From Mycobacterium sp. DL592 (lineage in GTDB: Bacteria; Actinomycetota; Actinomycetes; Mycobacteriales; Mycobacteriaceae), in contig NZ_CP050192.1 in assembly GCF_011694515.1 (NCBI RefSeq), positions 4,231,064 through 4,295,063 of the forward strand: a stretch of 64,000 nucleotides of DNA, in the 5' to 3' direction. The position numbers were made by a program, and so were the translations under genes. This document shows, piece by piece, positions 16,953 through 25,433 of this stretch (position 1 is its first letter; each line of letters opens with the position of its first letter). The notes beneath the pieces were generated by a model, which did no database searches, had not been told where the DNA came from, and worked only from the letters and a program-made list of their open reading frames with translations.

Positions 16953-17462
16953 TCAGTTAGGCGGAGTGACCGCAGACTGCGCGCCACTGGCCTGCGCGGT
17001 CTGGGTGGCGCTCTGCGACTGGGCGGCGCGGACAACCCGGTCGGCGGCCTGATACTCGGGACTGTCCTGCTCTGCGATGGGGATGGACATGTCGGCGGCG
17101 CGACGCAGCACCATCATGGCCAATTGGGGTGTGGTCATATGCGGAATGACGAGCAGCCGCGCGCAGCCGAGACGACCGATCACCACCATGATCCGTTGAC
17201 GGCTGTCGTTCCAGCGCATCTTGAGCAGCGCGGCAGATGACTGCGTGATCATGAGCGGTGCACCGGCTGTCGACGACCAGTTGATGTTGATGTCGACGAT
17301 CTCGCCGAGTTGCGAATGCAGAGACTCGATGAGTTCAGGAAGCTCGCGGGCCATCGCACCGGTGTGCGGCCACCATGCACCGTCGATGTCGGCGCCGAGG
17401 GTTCGATTGAGGGTCAGGCGTACCGGGCTCGCGGTCCGTCGCGGCCCGCGCAGCCCGTTCAC
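16953..17462 (-). CDS. DUF5994 family protein
   Basis: A 169-aa protein with the hallmark DGAWWPHTGAMARELPELI (about residues 27-45), then WNDSRQRIMVVIGRLGCARLLVIP and MMVLRRAADM. These match the DUF5994 family, abundant in actinobacteria and without known biochemical function. The C-terminal 30 residues are Gln/Ala/Ser-rich. Its GTG start overlaps the stop of an upstream 47-codon ORF as GTGA, so the two are probably translationally coupled. It is one of three DUF5994 genes in this window. Confidence 0.75.
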   Translation of the reverse strand: MNGLRGPRRTASPVRLTLNRTLGADIDGAWWPHTGAMARELPELIESLHSQLGEIVDININWSSTAGAPLMITQSSAALLKMRWNDSRQRIMVVIGRLGCARLLVIPHMTTPQLAMMVLRRAADMSIPIAEQDSPEYQAADRVVRAAQSQSATQTAQASGAQSAVTPPN

Positions 17463-17602
17463 GACGAGGCCGGATCAGACGTTGGACGGTCGGAGTCGTC
17501 GCGGTCGGAGAAGACCGGATTCTTCACGGGCTCGCTGTCCTTGTCGTAGGCGCCGGCCTCGACGACCTCGACAGGCTGAGAAAAAAGGTCGGAATGTTGC
17601 AT
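17459..17602 (-). CDS. Small acidic protein coupled to DUF5994
   Basis: A 47-aa ORF beginning MQHSDLFSQPVEVVEAGAYD and ending in RPTSDPASS. It is strongly acidic, with 11 Asp/Glu against few basic residues. ATG 17602 is preceded by GAAGGG with about 7-base spacing, and its TGA overlaps the GTG start of the DUF5994 gene by 4 bp, the standard arrangement of a translationally coupled pair. No known family was recognised. It is real by position and ribosome-binding site rather than by homology. Confidence 0.55.
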   Translation of the reverse strand: MQHSDLFSQPVEVVEAGAYDKDSEPVKNPVFSDRDDSDRPTSDPASS

Positions 17603-17707
17603 TCGCGGGCCCTTCACGAATAGGAGGGTAGATCCGCGGACGATTCACGAGAACGCATCACCGCTACTGACGGACCACCCTCGACACTACACCCGCAGGC
17701 TGAGACC

Positions 17708-18310
17708 TCAGCGTGCCGACGGTTCGATGATCTCCATGATCGTGGCCCCGACCGTGGCGATGGTGTTCTTGTCGCGGGTGGACAAAGTGAGGACGAAACC
17801 GCCCTGGATCAGGGCCAACACCGCGTCGGCGAGTTCATCGGCGGTGCGATCGCGGCGAATGTCACCACGCTCCTGGCCCGTGCTGAACAGGCGCGCCAAC
17901 TGTCGCTTCCACAGAGCCATCTGAGCGGCCAATTGGTCCCGAAAGACGTCAGACGTCGCGGCGATCTCGGTGGAGAACTTTCCCATGAGACAGGCGTTCT
18001 GGAAGCCAGATCTAATGAAGCCGCCTGACAGATCCTTGAAGTAACCGGCCAGCTGGTCGGCAGTCGAAAGATCCTTCTTCGAGATCCACTTCGCGAATAG
18101 CTCGCCCTGGAATTGGGCGTAGCGATCCAGTACGGCTTGGGCGAATGCTTCCTTGGATCCGAAATGGTGGTAGAAGGAGCCCTTCGGAACGCCCGCCGCG
18201 GCGAGTACCGCGTCGATCGTGGTCCCGTGAAACCCGTTCTCATAGAACTGGTCCGCGCCGGCAATCAGCAGCCGCTCCTTGTGCGACAGGGTTGCTTGGT
18301 CGGCGGCCAT
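17708..18310 (-). CDS. TetR/AcrR family transcriptional regulator
   Basis: A 200-aa regulator. Its helix-turn-helix, GTTIDAVLAAAGVPKGSFYH followed by HFGSKEAFAQAVL, is near residues 30-65. The C-terminal half (QNACLMGKFSTEIA...WKRQLARLF) resembles the AcuR/TetR_C type. The start is taken at ATG 18310 (MAADQATLSHKE) because a longer start at 18349 would read through a perfect inverted repeat that is better explained as an operator. Two more palindromes lie just upstream, so autoregulation and control of the divergent small ORFs are likely. Confidence 0.85.
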   Translation of the reverse strand: MAADQATLSHKERLLIAGADQFYENGFHGTTIDAVLAAAGVPKGSFYHHFGSKEAFAQAVLDRYAQFQGELFAKWISKKDLSTADQLAGYFKDLSGGFIRSGFQNACLMGKFSTEIAATSDVFRDQLAAQMALWKRQLARLFSTGQERGDIRRDRTADELADAVLALIQGGFVLTLSTRDKNTIATVGATIMEIIEPSAR

Positions 18311-18334
18311 GCCACCCAATATAGATGCTCCTGC

Positions 18335-18399
18335 GGTCCACTGGACCAAAACGACTAGACCGAACCGTCTAGACGAATTGGTCTAGACCGGTTAGTCTA
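18335..18399. promoter_or_regulatory. Palindrome-rich TetR control region
   Basis: Three palindromes lie between the TetR gene and the divergent small ORFs: GGTCCA-C-TGGACC at 18335-18347, CGTCTAGACG at 18366-18375 and GGTCTAGACC at 18380-18389. The last two share the GTCTAGAC core and are 14 bp apart centre to centre, inside a larger GACTAGACC...GGTTAGTC frame (18353-18397). This is the expected layout of TetR dimer sites overlapping divergent promoters. Confidence 0.65.
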
Positions 18400-18427
18400 C
18401 AAATCTGACCGCCAGGAGAGGATTCGG

Positions 18428-18598
18428 ATGACGACCAGCTACCCGCTCGGACATGCCGACAGCGAGATGACGAGTTGGCGATCGGTGTATCCGATTGCCG
18501 ACCAACGTGGTTTGGCCAAAGGCGATCTGGCAGATCCCGATGCGGGAGCCAGCGTCGAGATGCCGCCGCTGATCTCTGCGTGGACCAGGAGGTCATGA
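18428..18598 (+). CDS. Small hypothetical protein divergent from TetR
   Basis: A 56-aa ORF, starting MTTSYPLGHADSEMTSWRSV and ending in PLISAWTRRS. ATG 18428 has a strong AGGAGAGG ribosome-binding site with 6-base spacing and stands 29 bp after the palindrome-rich TetR control region, which argues that it is translated and TetR-regulated. No homologue was recognised; it could also be the remnant of a longer enzyme gene, because it lacks any evident domain. Confidence 0.45.
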   Translation: MTTSYPLGHADSEMTSWRSVYPIADQRGLAKGDLADPDAGASVEMPPLISAWTRRS

Positions 18599-18777
18599 TG
18601 GTTGCACTGCCAGGTGTCGGCCTATCGCCCGCGCGCCTCATCGAGCGCCTGCTGGCACTGGTCCGGCCGATCGCCCACGTCAGCCGGGAGAACCGCGTGG
18701 TTCACCCGCAGTATCCGCCGAGACGGGAGAGCTTCGTCGAACAAGCGTCGATGTCGCGGGAGATGTACCGGCTGTGA
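18598..18777 (+). CDS. Small hypothetical protein
   Basis: A 59-aa basic ORF (MVALPGVGLSPARLIERLLA at the start, ending SMSREMYRL). ATG 18598 is 5 bases from AGGAGG at 18587-18592 and overlaps the last base of the preceding small ORF, so the two look cotranslated. No family was recognised and no membrane segment is clear. It may be a degraded gene. Confidence 0.4.
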   Translation: MVALPGVGLSPARLIERLLALVRPIAHVSRENRVVHPQYPPRRESFVEQASMSREMYRL

Positions 18778-18803
18778 GGTTGCACCACACGACCGTGACA
18801 ACG

Positions 18804-19346
18804 TCAGAGGGCTGAAGGCTCTACGCCACGGGCCGTGGGTGCTGCCGCCCATGACAAGCTTTCTGCCTTTGCCGCCCGCAAGATGCACTCGGCTGTCTCC
18901 AGGATCGGACTGCTCTGGTCGGCGGCGGACAGGGGCATCGAGGCGGCCCGGCGCAACACCATCCGGCCCAATGTGGGTGTCGCGGAGTCCGGAATGACGA
19001 GCAGCCGGGCCTGGGCGGTACGGCCGATGACGAACACGAGCCGCTGGCGGCGGTCGTTCCATCCCAGCATCGACATCGAACCCGACGACAGCGGCTTGAG
19101 CACGGGAGCACCCGCGTTGGCGGTCCAGTTGAGCTTGATGTCGAGGATTTCACCGAGAGTGGACTTCAACGCGTCGACGAGAGACGGCAGCTCGCGTGCC
19201 AGTGAGCCCGAGTGCGGCCACCAGGCCCCGTCGATGACGCCGCCCGGGCACAGGCTCAACGAGATACGTACCGGGCTCGCGAGGCGGCGCGCAGTCCAGG
19301 AGTGCTTCAACAAAGACGCCGACGTGGATTCAATGGATCCGTCCAT
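18804..19346 (-). CDS. DUF5994 family protein
   Basis: A 180-aa DUF5994 protein. It has DGAWWPHSGSLARELPSLV, then LNWTANAGAPVL, WNDRRQRLVFVIGRTAQARL and MVLRRAASMPLSAADQSSP, and aligns well with the DUF5994 protein 1.4 kb away (MRWNDSRQRIMVVIGR, MVLRRAADM), so the two are paralogues. ATG 19346 is preceded by AAAGGA with 7-base spacing and is preferred over an upstream start at 19394. Function unknown. It stands alone on the minus strand between the small ORFs and the CEOS-like gene. Confidence 0.75.
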   Translation of the reverse strand: MDGSIESTSASLLKHSWTARRLASPVRISLSLCPGGVIDGAWWPHSGSLARELPSLVDALKSTLGEILDIKLNWTANAGAPVLKPLSSGSMSMLGWNDRRQRLVFVIGRTAQARLLVIPDSATPTLGRMVLRRAASMPLSAADQSSPILETAECILRAAKAESLSWAAAPTARGVEPSAL

Positions 19347-19549
19347 CTGAAATTCCTTTGGCGTTAGCAGGGCTGATCCCCGACGTATCAGCACAACACG
19401 ATCGCCGCCAATGCGAGATGGACCTCTACGCAGACCCTACACCGGTACGGTCCGCCTACCTGCGCCGCTGCCGGGATACCCGCAGGGTGGCCGGGGCGTA
19501 CGGTTGAGCAGACGGGTCCAACCGGGTCCCCCCATCAAGAGGGCCTGCA

Positions 19550-20749
19550 ATGTCTGACGATTCCCATCACACTGCTGCACAACGCAAAGACTCGAGAGAT
19601 CAACAACTTTCGCTGGGAGTCCTTGCGCACTCGCGCAAGGAGAACGAACACCGGCTGCCGATCCATCCGGCGCACTTCGACCGGATCGATCCGCAGTTGC
19701 GCACACGAATCTTCCTGGAACACGGCTACGGCGAGGATTTCGACACCAGCGCGGACGAGTTGGCCGGTCTCGTCGCCGGTTTCAAGTCGCGAGAACAACT
19801 GATCGCCGAGTGCGACGTGATCCTGCTGCCCAAGGTGCAGGCTGAAGATCTCGCGGAAATGAAGACCGGACAAATCGTCTGGGGCTGGCCGCACTGCGTC
19901 CAGGACACCGCGTTGACCCAAACTGCCATCGACCAGCACATGACGTTGATCGCCTTCGAGGCGATGAATCACTGGCATGACGACGGCTCCTTCGCGCTGC
20001 ATGTCTTTCACAAGAACAACGAGCTCGCGGGCTACTGCTCGGTTCTGCACGCGATGCAACTGGCGGGCACGACCGGCAGCTACGGCCGGCGACTGCGGGC
20101 CACGGTGATCGGATTCGGCGCGACCGCACGCGGCGCGGTCACCGCCCTCAATGCGCACGGCGTCGACGATGTGCGGGTGCTGACCAACCGCGAGGTCGCC
20201 GCCGTCGCATCGCCGATCCATTCGACCCAGATCTTCCAGATGCGTCAGGATCCCGAAATCCTCGATCGGACGTGGGCGGACTCCCCGACCGGTCCGGTCA
20301 TGATGGCGGACTTCCTCGCCGACAGCGACATCGTGGTGAACTGCGTCCTGCAGGATCCTTCAGCGCCACTGATTTTCGTCACCGACGACGAACTGGACGT
20401 CTTCACGCCCGGCACACTGATCGTGGACGTCTCCTGCGACAGCGGGATGGGTTTCAGCTGGGCACGGCCCACATCGTTCACCGACCCGGTCATCGAGGTC
20501 GCGCCCGGCGTGCACTACTACGCCGTCGACCACAGCCCGTCCTATCTGTGGAACTCCGCGACGTGGGAGATCAGCCTGGCGTTGCTGCCGCATATCGCGA
20601 CGGTTCTGGGCGGCCCGGACAGCTGGAGCGGATGTTCGACCATTCCGCGGGCCATCGAAATCCGCGACGGGGTCGTCCTGAATGAGGCCATTCTGGCGTT
20701 CCAGCACCGCCAGGCCACCTACCCGCACCTGACCGCCGCCGCTCGCTAG
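19550..20749 (+). CDS. Alanine dehydrogenase/PNT-family enzyme resembling N5-(carboxyethyl)ornithine synthase
   Basis: A 399-aa two-domain dehydrogenase. The N-terminal half carries the alanine-dehydrogenase/transhydrogenase signature HSRKENEHRLPIHPAHFDRI and the second half a Rossmann fold with ATVIGFGATARGAVTALNAHG. Overall it most resembles N5-(carboxyethyl)ornithine synthase-like proteins, which join pyruvate and an amino acid reductively. The substrate here is unknown. ATG 19550 has GAGGG with about 6-base spacing. It is flanked on both sides by opposing genes and appears monocistronic. Confidence 0.7.
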   Translation: MSDDSHHTAAQRKDSRDQQLSLGVLAHSRKENEHRLPIHPAHFDRIDPQLRTRIFLEHGYGEDFDTSADELAGLVAGFKSREQLIAECDVILLPKVQAEDLAEMKTGQIVWGWPHCVQDTALTQTAIDQHMTLIAFEAMNHWHDDGSFALHVFHKNNELAGYCSVLHAMQLAGTTGSYGRRLRATVIGFGATARGAVTALNAHGVDDVRVLTNREVAAVASPIHSTQIFQMRQDPEILDRTWADSPTGPVMMADFLADSDIVVNCVLQDPSAPLIFVTDDELDVFTPGTLIVDVSCDSGMGFSWARPTSFTDPVIEVAPGVHYYAVDHSPSYLWNSATWEISLALLPHIATVLGGPDSWSGCSTIPRAIEIRDGVVLNEAILAFQHRQATYPHLTAAAR

Positions 20750-20754
20750 GCCAG

Positions 20755-21558
20755 TTATCCGATCGACACCAGTTGGTCGATCGAATCCCTCGGCAGATCG
20801 CCGTCGACGATCGCCATGACCTCGAGCCAGGTCAGCGTGATCGCACCCTTGTGGTTGTCGAGGAACGCGGTGTCCGCCGCGTCGCGACCGGTGGCGATGC
20901 GCACCAGGGACTGCCGGGGTGCCAGCAGCGTCGGGTCGACCACCCGCCACTGCTCGTCAACGAACGCCTCGGCCACGGCATGGAAGTCCATCGGGTATAG
21001 GCCGGGGGCGTACACCGCGACGGCCCGGGCCGGAACGTTGACCGCCCGCAGCATCGCGACCACGAGGTGCGCGAAGTCGCGGCACACTCCGGCGCCGGCA
21101 AGCAGGGTGTCGACAGCTCCGTCGATCGGGTCGCTGGAGCCGGGTACATAGTTCAATCGGTTGCCCACCCATCGCGACACCTTCTCCAACAGGTCGGTCG
21201 AGTCCAGGTAGCCGCCGAATTCCGTTGCCGCAAAACCATAGAACTTGTCGGCCTCGGCGTAGCGGCTGGGCCGCAGGTACACCGACAGATCGTGCTCGGT
21301 GACCGGCGCCGGGTCAGTTCGGCCGGTGATCGTCGCCTCGTAGTGCACTTTCAGCGTGCCCACCGGGGCCTCGAGCTTGTGGATCCGGTTGCCGTGCGTG
21401 CCGCTGATCTCCAAGGCCGTGACAGGAGAACCGTTCAGCACGAACGTCAACGCCTCAGATACCGATGTGCCCGGGTGCGGGGCGACAGCGATCTGGAACT
21501 CCAACGTCGTCGGCTCGGTGATCTCGACTTCGAGATCCGATCCCACCTCTCGCCTCAT
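20755..21558 (-). CDS. Transglutaminase-like family protein
   Basis: A 267-aa cytosolic protein. An N-terminal beta-rich domain (residues 1-95, bacterial transglutaminase N-terminal type) precedes a transglutaminase-like fold with the catalytic triad Cys159 (GAGVCRDFAHL), His193 (MDFHAVAEAF) and Asp208 (RVVDPT). Such proteins are cysteine proteases or amidases of undefined substrate. No signal peptide is present. It is convergent with the CEOS-like gene with only 5 bp between stops and lies 75 bp downstream of the GH130 cassette on the same strand. Confidence 0.85.
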   Translation of the reverse strand: MRREVGSDLEVEITEPTTLEFQIAVAPHPGTSVSEALTFVLNGSPVTALEISGTHGNRIHKLEAPVGTLKVHYEATITGRTDPAPVTEHDLSVYLRPSRYAEADKFYGFAATEFGGYLDSTDLLEKVSRWVGNRLNYVPGSSDPIDGAVDTLLAGAGVCRDFAHLVVAMLRAVNVPARAVAVYAPGLYPMDFHAVAEAFVDEQWRVVDPTLLAPRQSLVRIATGRDAADTAFLDNHKGAITLTWLEVMAIVDGDLPRDSIDQLVSIG

Positions 21559-21633
21559 ACCGGACCATGATCCATGGCGGGCGGCTCAGCGTCCAACCGG
21601 GGAAGATCGCACACCACGGCGGCCGGCTGATTC

Positions 21634-23112
21634 TCAGCCAATGAGGGCAGCCAGCAGCTCGGGAAGTGGGGTGGTGGCGAATCCGATTGCGGCGTCGCTC
21701 ATCCCGTATGGGAGCACCAGTGTGTCGGCGTGGACGATCGCTCCGCACGAGTAGACGACGTTGGGGACGTAACCGTCGGACTCATCAGCGGCCGGACTCA
21801 GGAGCGGCTCCCGCAGCCGGCCGATGACGCGGGTCGGTTCGTCGAGATCAAGCAGTAGCGCGCCGATGTGATACGTGCGCATCGGGCCGACACCATGCGT
21901 CAAAACCAGCCAGCCGTATTCGGTTTCAATGGGCGCTCCGCAGTTGCCGAGTTGCAGGATCTCCCACGGCTGCGCCGGTCGCTGGATCTCGATGGGGTTT
22001 GTCCACACGTACGGCCGGTCGGAGTAGGCGATCGCGTTGGTCTCCCGGCCGGCCCTCGACAAGGCGGCATAACGCCCGTTGACGCGGCGCGGGAAGAGTG
22101 CGAGACCTTTGTTCGCCGCGGCCGATCCGACGATCGGCCGCGAGGTGAACGATTGGAAATCGTGGGTTTCCAGCAGTTGCTGGGTGATATTGGAACCGTT
22201 GTAGGCGGTGTAGGTGGCGTAGAAGGTCACCAATCCGTCGTCGTCTACGAATCGGACGAAGCGGGCGTCTTCCATGCCGACTGCCTCCACGCTGGTCGAC
22301 GGCCACAGAACACGTTCCGAGAGCGGTATCCGATTCCGGAACTCGAGGGCGTAGTAGCGGGCGGCGATCGACCTGATCTGCGAGATGGTGGCCTGGGCAT
22401 GGCCGCGCGTGCGCCGGTGCGATTGCAGCCGGGCGAGTTGGTCGTCGAGGTCGGCCCGGGTGAAGCGGTCACCGAGGGCTCCGAACACATACTCGGCCGC
22501 CTCCCCCACGTCGTCGAGTCGGGCCAACTCGGCACGAAACGTTGCGGCATCGAGAAGAGCAGGCCCGGTCCAGCCAATCGTGGCCAGCGCGACCGGGCGA
22601 TCGATTCGAGGGTTACCTCGCGAATCGATCACCCCGCTGCGAAAGCCGATCGAGGAGATGTGTCCTTCCCCGATGCTGCGCACGCTCATAACGAATCTCA
22701 GATCACCCGCGGGCAACCCGGACTGATCGGGGTCGGCCACGATACTGGGATTGCACAGCGCCGCCCCTTCGATCGCATACTCGCTTGTGAAGACGGCTCC
22801 CAGCAACAACATCCTTGCGTCGGAGAGGGTTTCGCCAGGGCCGAGTCGGTCCGTGAGTTCGCGTGCATGCTGACGGAAGGTGCCTGCCAGATCCCGGTGT
22901 CGCCGGTCGAATCGGGTGATGACGTCGTCCAGCTCGACCAGCACGTCCTCCTCCGCCAGAGCTAGAACTCGCTCGAGCACCAGCCCGGCACGGGAATCCT
23001 GGTGCTCGAATCCCTCCTGTCCCGGTACGAAGAGTCGGCTGATGACCCGCGCGGGGTTGGCGACGAGCCGCTGGGTGCTGCGGGTGGTGACCAACGCGGT
23101 CGTGGAAGTCAT
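21634..23112 (-). CDS. Glycoside hydrolase/phosphorylase family 130 protein
   Basis: A 492-aa protein of the GH130 type (beta-mannoside phosphorylases and beta-1,2-mannosidases). Recognisable blocks are LCNPSIVADPDQ, SVEAVGMEDARFVRF (MEDARF is characteristic), YATYTAYNGSNITQQL, SAAANKGLALFPRRVNGRYA, NCGAPIETEYGWLVLTHGVG and a late SCGAIVHADTLVLPYG. The ATG overlaps the stop of the upstream gene as ATGA. It is the last gene of a three-gene overlapping cassette with a glycosyltransferase, suggesting synthesis and trimming or phosphorolysis of a mannose-containing glycan (inference). Confidence 0.8.
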   Translation of the reverse strand: MTSTTALVTTRSTQRLVANPARVISRLFVPGQEGFEHQDSRAGLVLERVLALAEEDVLVELDDVITRFDRRHRDLAGTFRQHARELTDRLGPGETLSDARMLLLGAVFTSEYAIEGAALCNPSIVADPDQSGLPAGDLRFVMSVRSIGEGHISSIGFRSGVIDSRGNPRIDRPVALATIGWTGPALLDAATFRAELARLDDVGEAAEYVFGALGDRFTRADLDDQLARLQSHRRTRGHAQATISQIRSIAARYYALEFRNRIPLSERVLWPSTSVEAVGMEDARFVRFVDDDGLVTFYATYTAYNGSNITQQLLETHDFQSFTSRPIVGSAAANKGLALFPRRVNGRYAALSRAGRETNAIAYSDRPYVWTNPIEIQRPAQPWEILQLGNCGAPIETEYGWLVLTHGVGPMRTYHIGALLLDLDEPTRVIGRLREPLLSPAADESDGYVPNVVYSCGAIVHADTLVLPYGMSDAAIGFATTPLPELLAALIG

Positions 23113-24131
23113 TGCTGCAGAAGCGATACGCGTCGGGCGTGCTGCAGCGTGGCAATGACGGCCAAGGTGGATTCCGCACCCTGGTTTTGGTTGACCCCGT
23201 CGGCGTGCAGCCCGTCGAAGCCGGCCCCGGTCTGGGGGTCCCACATCAGCGCATTGGCGTCGTTGGAGCCTTCGAACCAGGCCGCCGCTGCACGGAGCCC
23301 ATCCGGCCAGGTTGCGCTGGCGTCGATGGCGGCTGCTCGGGCGCAGGCATCGGCGAGGGCAGCGACCTCGATCGGCTGCTGATCGAATGCGGGTTTGGGG
23401 TCGTGCGGGCCGCGACCGGCGACCGGTGTCGGTGACAGGTGACCGTCGCCGGTCTCGACGCCGAGTAGCCAGGCCAGCAGTTCGAGCCCGCGCTGCCACA
23501 GTTTGGGCGCCTCCAAGGCAACGCCTGCCGCGATCATCGCTTCGGCGAACACCGCGTTGGCGTAGGCGAGCCTCGGTTCGGGCCAGGGCCAGGCCGCGTC
23601 GCCGTTGGGCGCGGGAATCGACACGGCGTAGTCGGTGATCAGACTGAGCGCGGCACTGTGGTCGGGATACACCGAGATGACTTCGGCGGCGCCCAGTGCG
23701 GCGTAGGCCATCGCCCTGGGCCACGGCGAGCGGACCTTGGCGGCCCGTTCGAACTGGATCAAAGCCGACTTGCGGACCCAGGGGACGTCGCTGTGTGCGG
23801 CCGCGGTGCCCAAACCCCACAGGCATCGGCCCCAACAGTCTTCCAGGCTCGCCTCGTCCGCGAACTTGCCTGAGCTGTCCATCCGGTTGCGGCAGGCGCC
23901 GGTGAGAGCCTGCGCTTCGCCGAGGAATCGCAACGCCACCCCGGCGAGGCGATTGACGTCCCCGGACGGGTTGGGCTCCCGGGTGGTGACGACGAGAACC
24001 CTGGCCACGTCGTCGGTGCAGTAACCGTGGCTGGGGTCTGGCTGGTCGAGGAGGGCATGTTCGAACGTGCCGCGACCGTCTGTCATCCGGATCAGGTGGT
24101 CGAACACGGGGGCCGAAGCGTCAGCTGTCAT
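23109..24131 (-). CDS. Helical-barrel sugar-related protein of the GT4-GH130 cassette
   Basis: A 340-aa protein, FDHLIRMTDGRGTFEHALL near the start and GYCTDDVARVLVV, followed by many helical segments with conserved aromatic and acidic residues (WPEPRLAYANAVFAEAMIAA) and ending ESTLAVIATLQHARR. The pattern suggests an (alpha/alpha)6-barrel as in glycosidases and glycosyltransferase-associated proteins. I cannot name a specific enzyme. It overlaps both neighbours by 4 bp (ATGA), so it is coexpressed with the GT4 and GH130 proteins and probably acts on the same glycan. Confidence 0.65.
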   Translation of the reverse strand: MTADASAPVFDHLIRMTDGRGTFEHALLDQPDPSHGYCTDDVARVLVVTTREPNPSGDVNRLAGVALRFLGEAQALTGACRNRMDSSGKFADEASLEDCWGRCLWGLGTAAAHSDVPWVRKSALIQFERAAKVRSPWPRAMAYAALGAAEVISVYPDHSAALSLITDYAVSIPAPNGDAAWPWPEPRLAYANAVFAEAMIAAGVALEAPKLWQRGLELLAWLLGVETGDGHLSPTPVAGRGPHDPKPAFDQQPIEVAALADACARAAAIDASATWPDGLRAAAAWFEGSNDANALMWDPQTGAGFDGLHADGVNQNQGAESTLAVIATLQHARRVSLLQQ

Positions 24132-25306
24132 ACCGTCGCCGACCGGTTGGCGCGCAACCGATTAGCAAGCGCCAGATAGTCTGCGGCAACCATCGACCAC
24201 GCCATGTTCGGCGCGATCTCGCGTGACCTCGCCGCCATCGCCCCGGCCAGACAGGGTTGGGTCAGTACGCGGCGCAGGGCCGCGGCCAACTCGGCGGGGT
24301 CATCGTGGTCGACGACGATTCCGGTACCGTCGCTGAGCAACTCGACCGCGTGCGGGAACCTGGTCGCCACCACCGGGCGGCCGTTGGCGATCGCATCGAC
24401 CAACACCCCCGAGGTGACCTGGTCGGTCGAGTCGTACGGCAGCACCACCACTGCGGCGGACTGAACCAGCGCGCTCAGCGAGAGGCTCGAGCGGTAGGAG
24501 GGTTCGAAGTGCACCGAGTCCGAGACTCCGCGATCGGCCGCCCTGGCAATGAGTGACTCCCGATAGGCTTCCCCTTCGGCGGCAAGCACTTTGGGGTGGG
24601 TGCGGCCGGCGACGACGTATCGGGGCCGTCCCGGCAGGTCGCGCAGGGAGGGCATGACGTCGATGACGCGCTCGATGCCCTTGCCCGGACCCAGCAGGCC
24701 CCAGGTGAGCAGCATCGGGCGTCCGGACCGCTTCACCCGGGCGCCGGTCGCGACGGTGACACCGTGGGCGATCGTGGACACCTTGCGGGAGTCGACGTCG
24801 TAGCCGTGGCACAGGCGGTCGTTAGCCGCCGACGTCATGACGACGACGTGGTCGGCTGCGGCGGCGACGGTCTCCAGGACGAATTGCTGATGCGGCGTCG
24901 GCTCGGTGAGCACGGTGTGGAGGATGACGATCGACGGAACCCGCAGGCCGCCGATGAGCTCGATGACATCCTCGCCGTCGGCTCCGCCGTAGATGCCGTA
25001 CTCGTGCTGGATGACTGCCACGTCGCAGGAGTTCAGCAGCTCCGCGCAGGCGGCGGTGGATGCGGGAGAATTGCTGACCAGTTCGCCGGCGACGGTGTCG
25101 TCATCGGCCGGTGTGCCGTCAGCGATGCGCACCACGGCCACGTCGACACCGTTGGCACGCAGCCCGTCGGCCAATGCCGCGCTGAAGAAGGCCAGGCCGC
25201 ACCGTGTCGGAGGGTAGGTGCTGACGATTCCGACTCGCTTGGCTGCCCGAATGTGTTGGGGCGCAGCAGGATACGTCAAAGAAGAAAGGGTCGAAAGAAA
25301 ATTCAA
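24128..25306 (-). CDS. Glycosyltransferase family 4
   Basis: A 392-aa GT-B fold glycosyltransferase. The N-terminal domain begins VGIVSTYPPTRCGLAFFSAA, and the C-terminal donor-binding domain has LLTWGLLGPGKGIERVIDVM, PYDSTDQVTSGVLVDAIANG and RPVVATRFPHAVELL, standard for GT4. It probably transfers a nucleotide-activated hexose in the cytosol. The apparent start is TTG 25306 after a weak GGGAT element; an in-frame TTG at 25276 lacks a ribosome-binding site, so the start is uncertain by about 10 residues. First gene of the cassette. Confidence 0.85.
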   Translation of the reverse strand: MNFLSTLSSLTYPAAPQHIRAAKRVGIVSTYPPTRCGLAFFSAALADGLRANGVDVAVVRIADGTPADDDTVAGELVSNSPASTAACAELLNSCDVAVIQHEYGIYGGADGEDVIELIGGLRVPSIVILHTVLTEPTPHQQFVLETVAAAADHVVVMTSAANDRLCHGYDVDSRKVSTIAHGVTVATGARVKRSGRPMLLTWGLLGPGKGIERVIDVMPSLRDLPGRPRYVVAGRTHPKVLAAEGEAYRESLIARAADRGVSDSVHFEPSYRSSLSLSALVQSAAVVVLPYDSTDQVTSGVLVDAIANGRPVVATRFPHAVELLSDGTGIVVDHDDPAELAAALRRVLTQPCLAGAMAARSREIAPNMAWSMVAADYLALANRLRANRSATV

Positions 25307-25433
25307 GGTGATCCCGCCTGGCGGTTGTCACCGGCGTGCCCGGCGTGAGCTGATGCTCGGCAAGTTCAGCAGCGGACAGCTGACTAATCCCGGGCTGGCT
25401 GGGTTACCAACTCACCCCATGTTACACCCCTGG

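Noticed and set aside
23113..23835. 5' extension of the GH130 frame
   Set aside because: Shadow of the helical-barrel gene; the ATGA overlap at 23109-23112 fixes the GH130 start.
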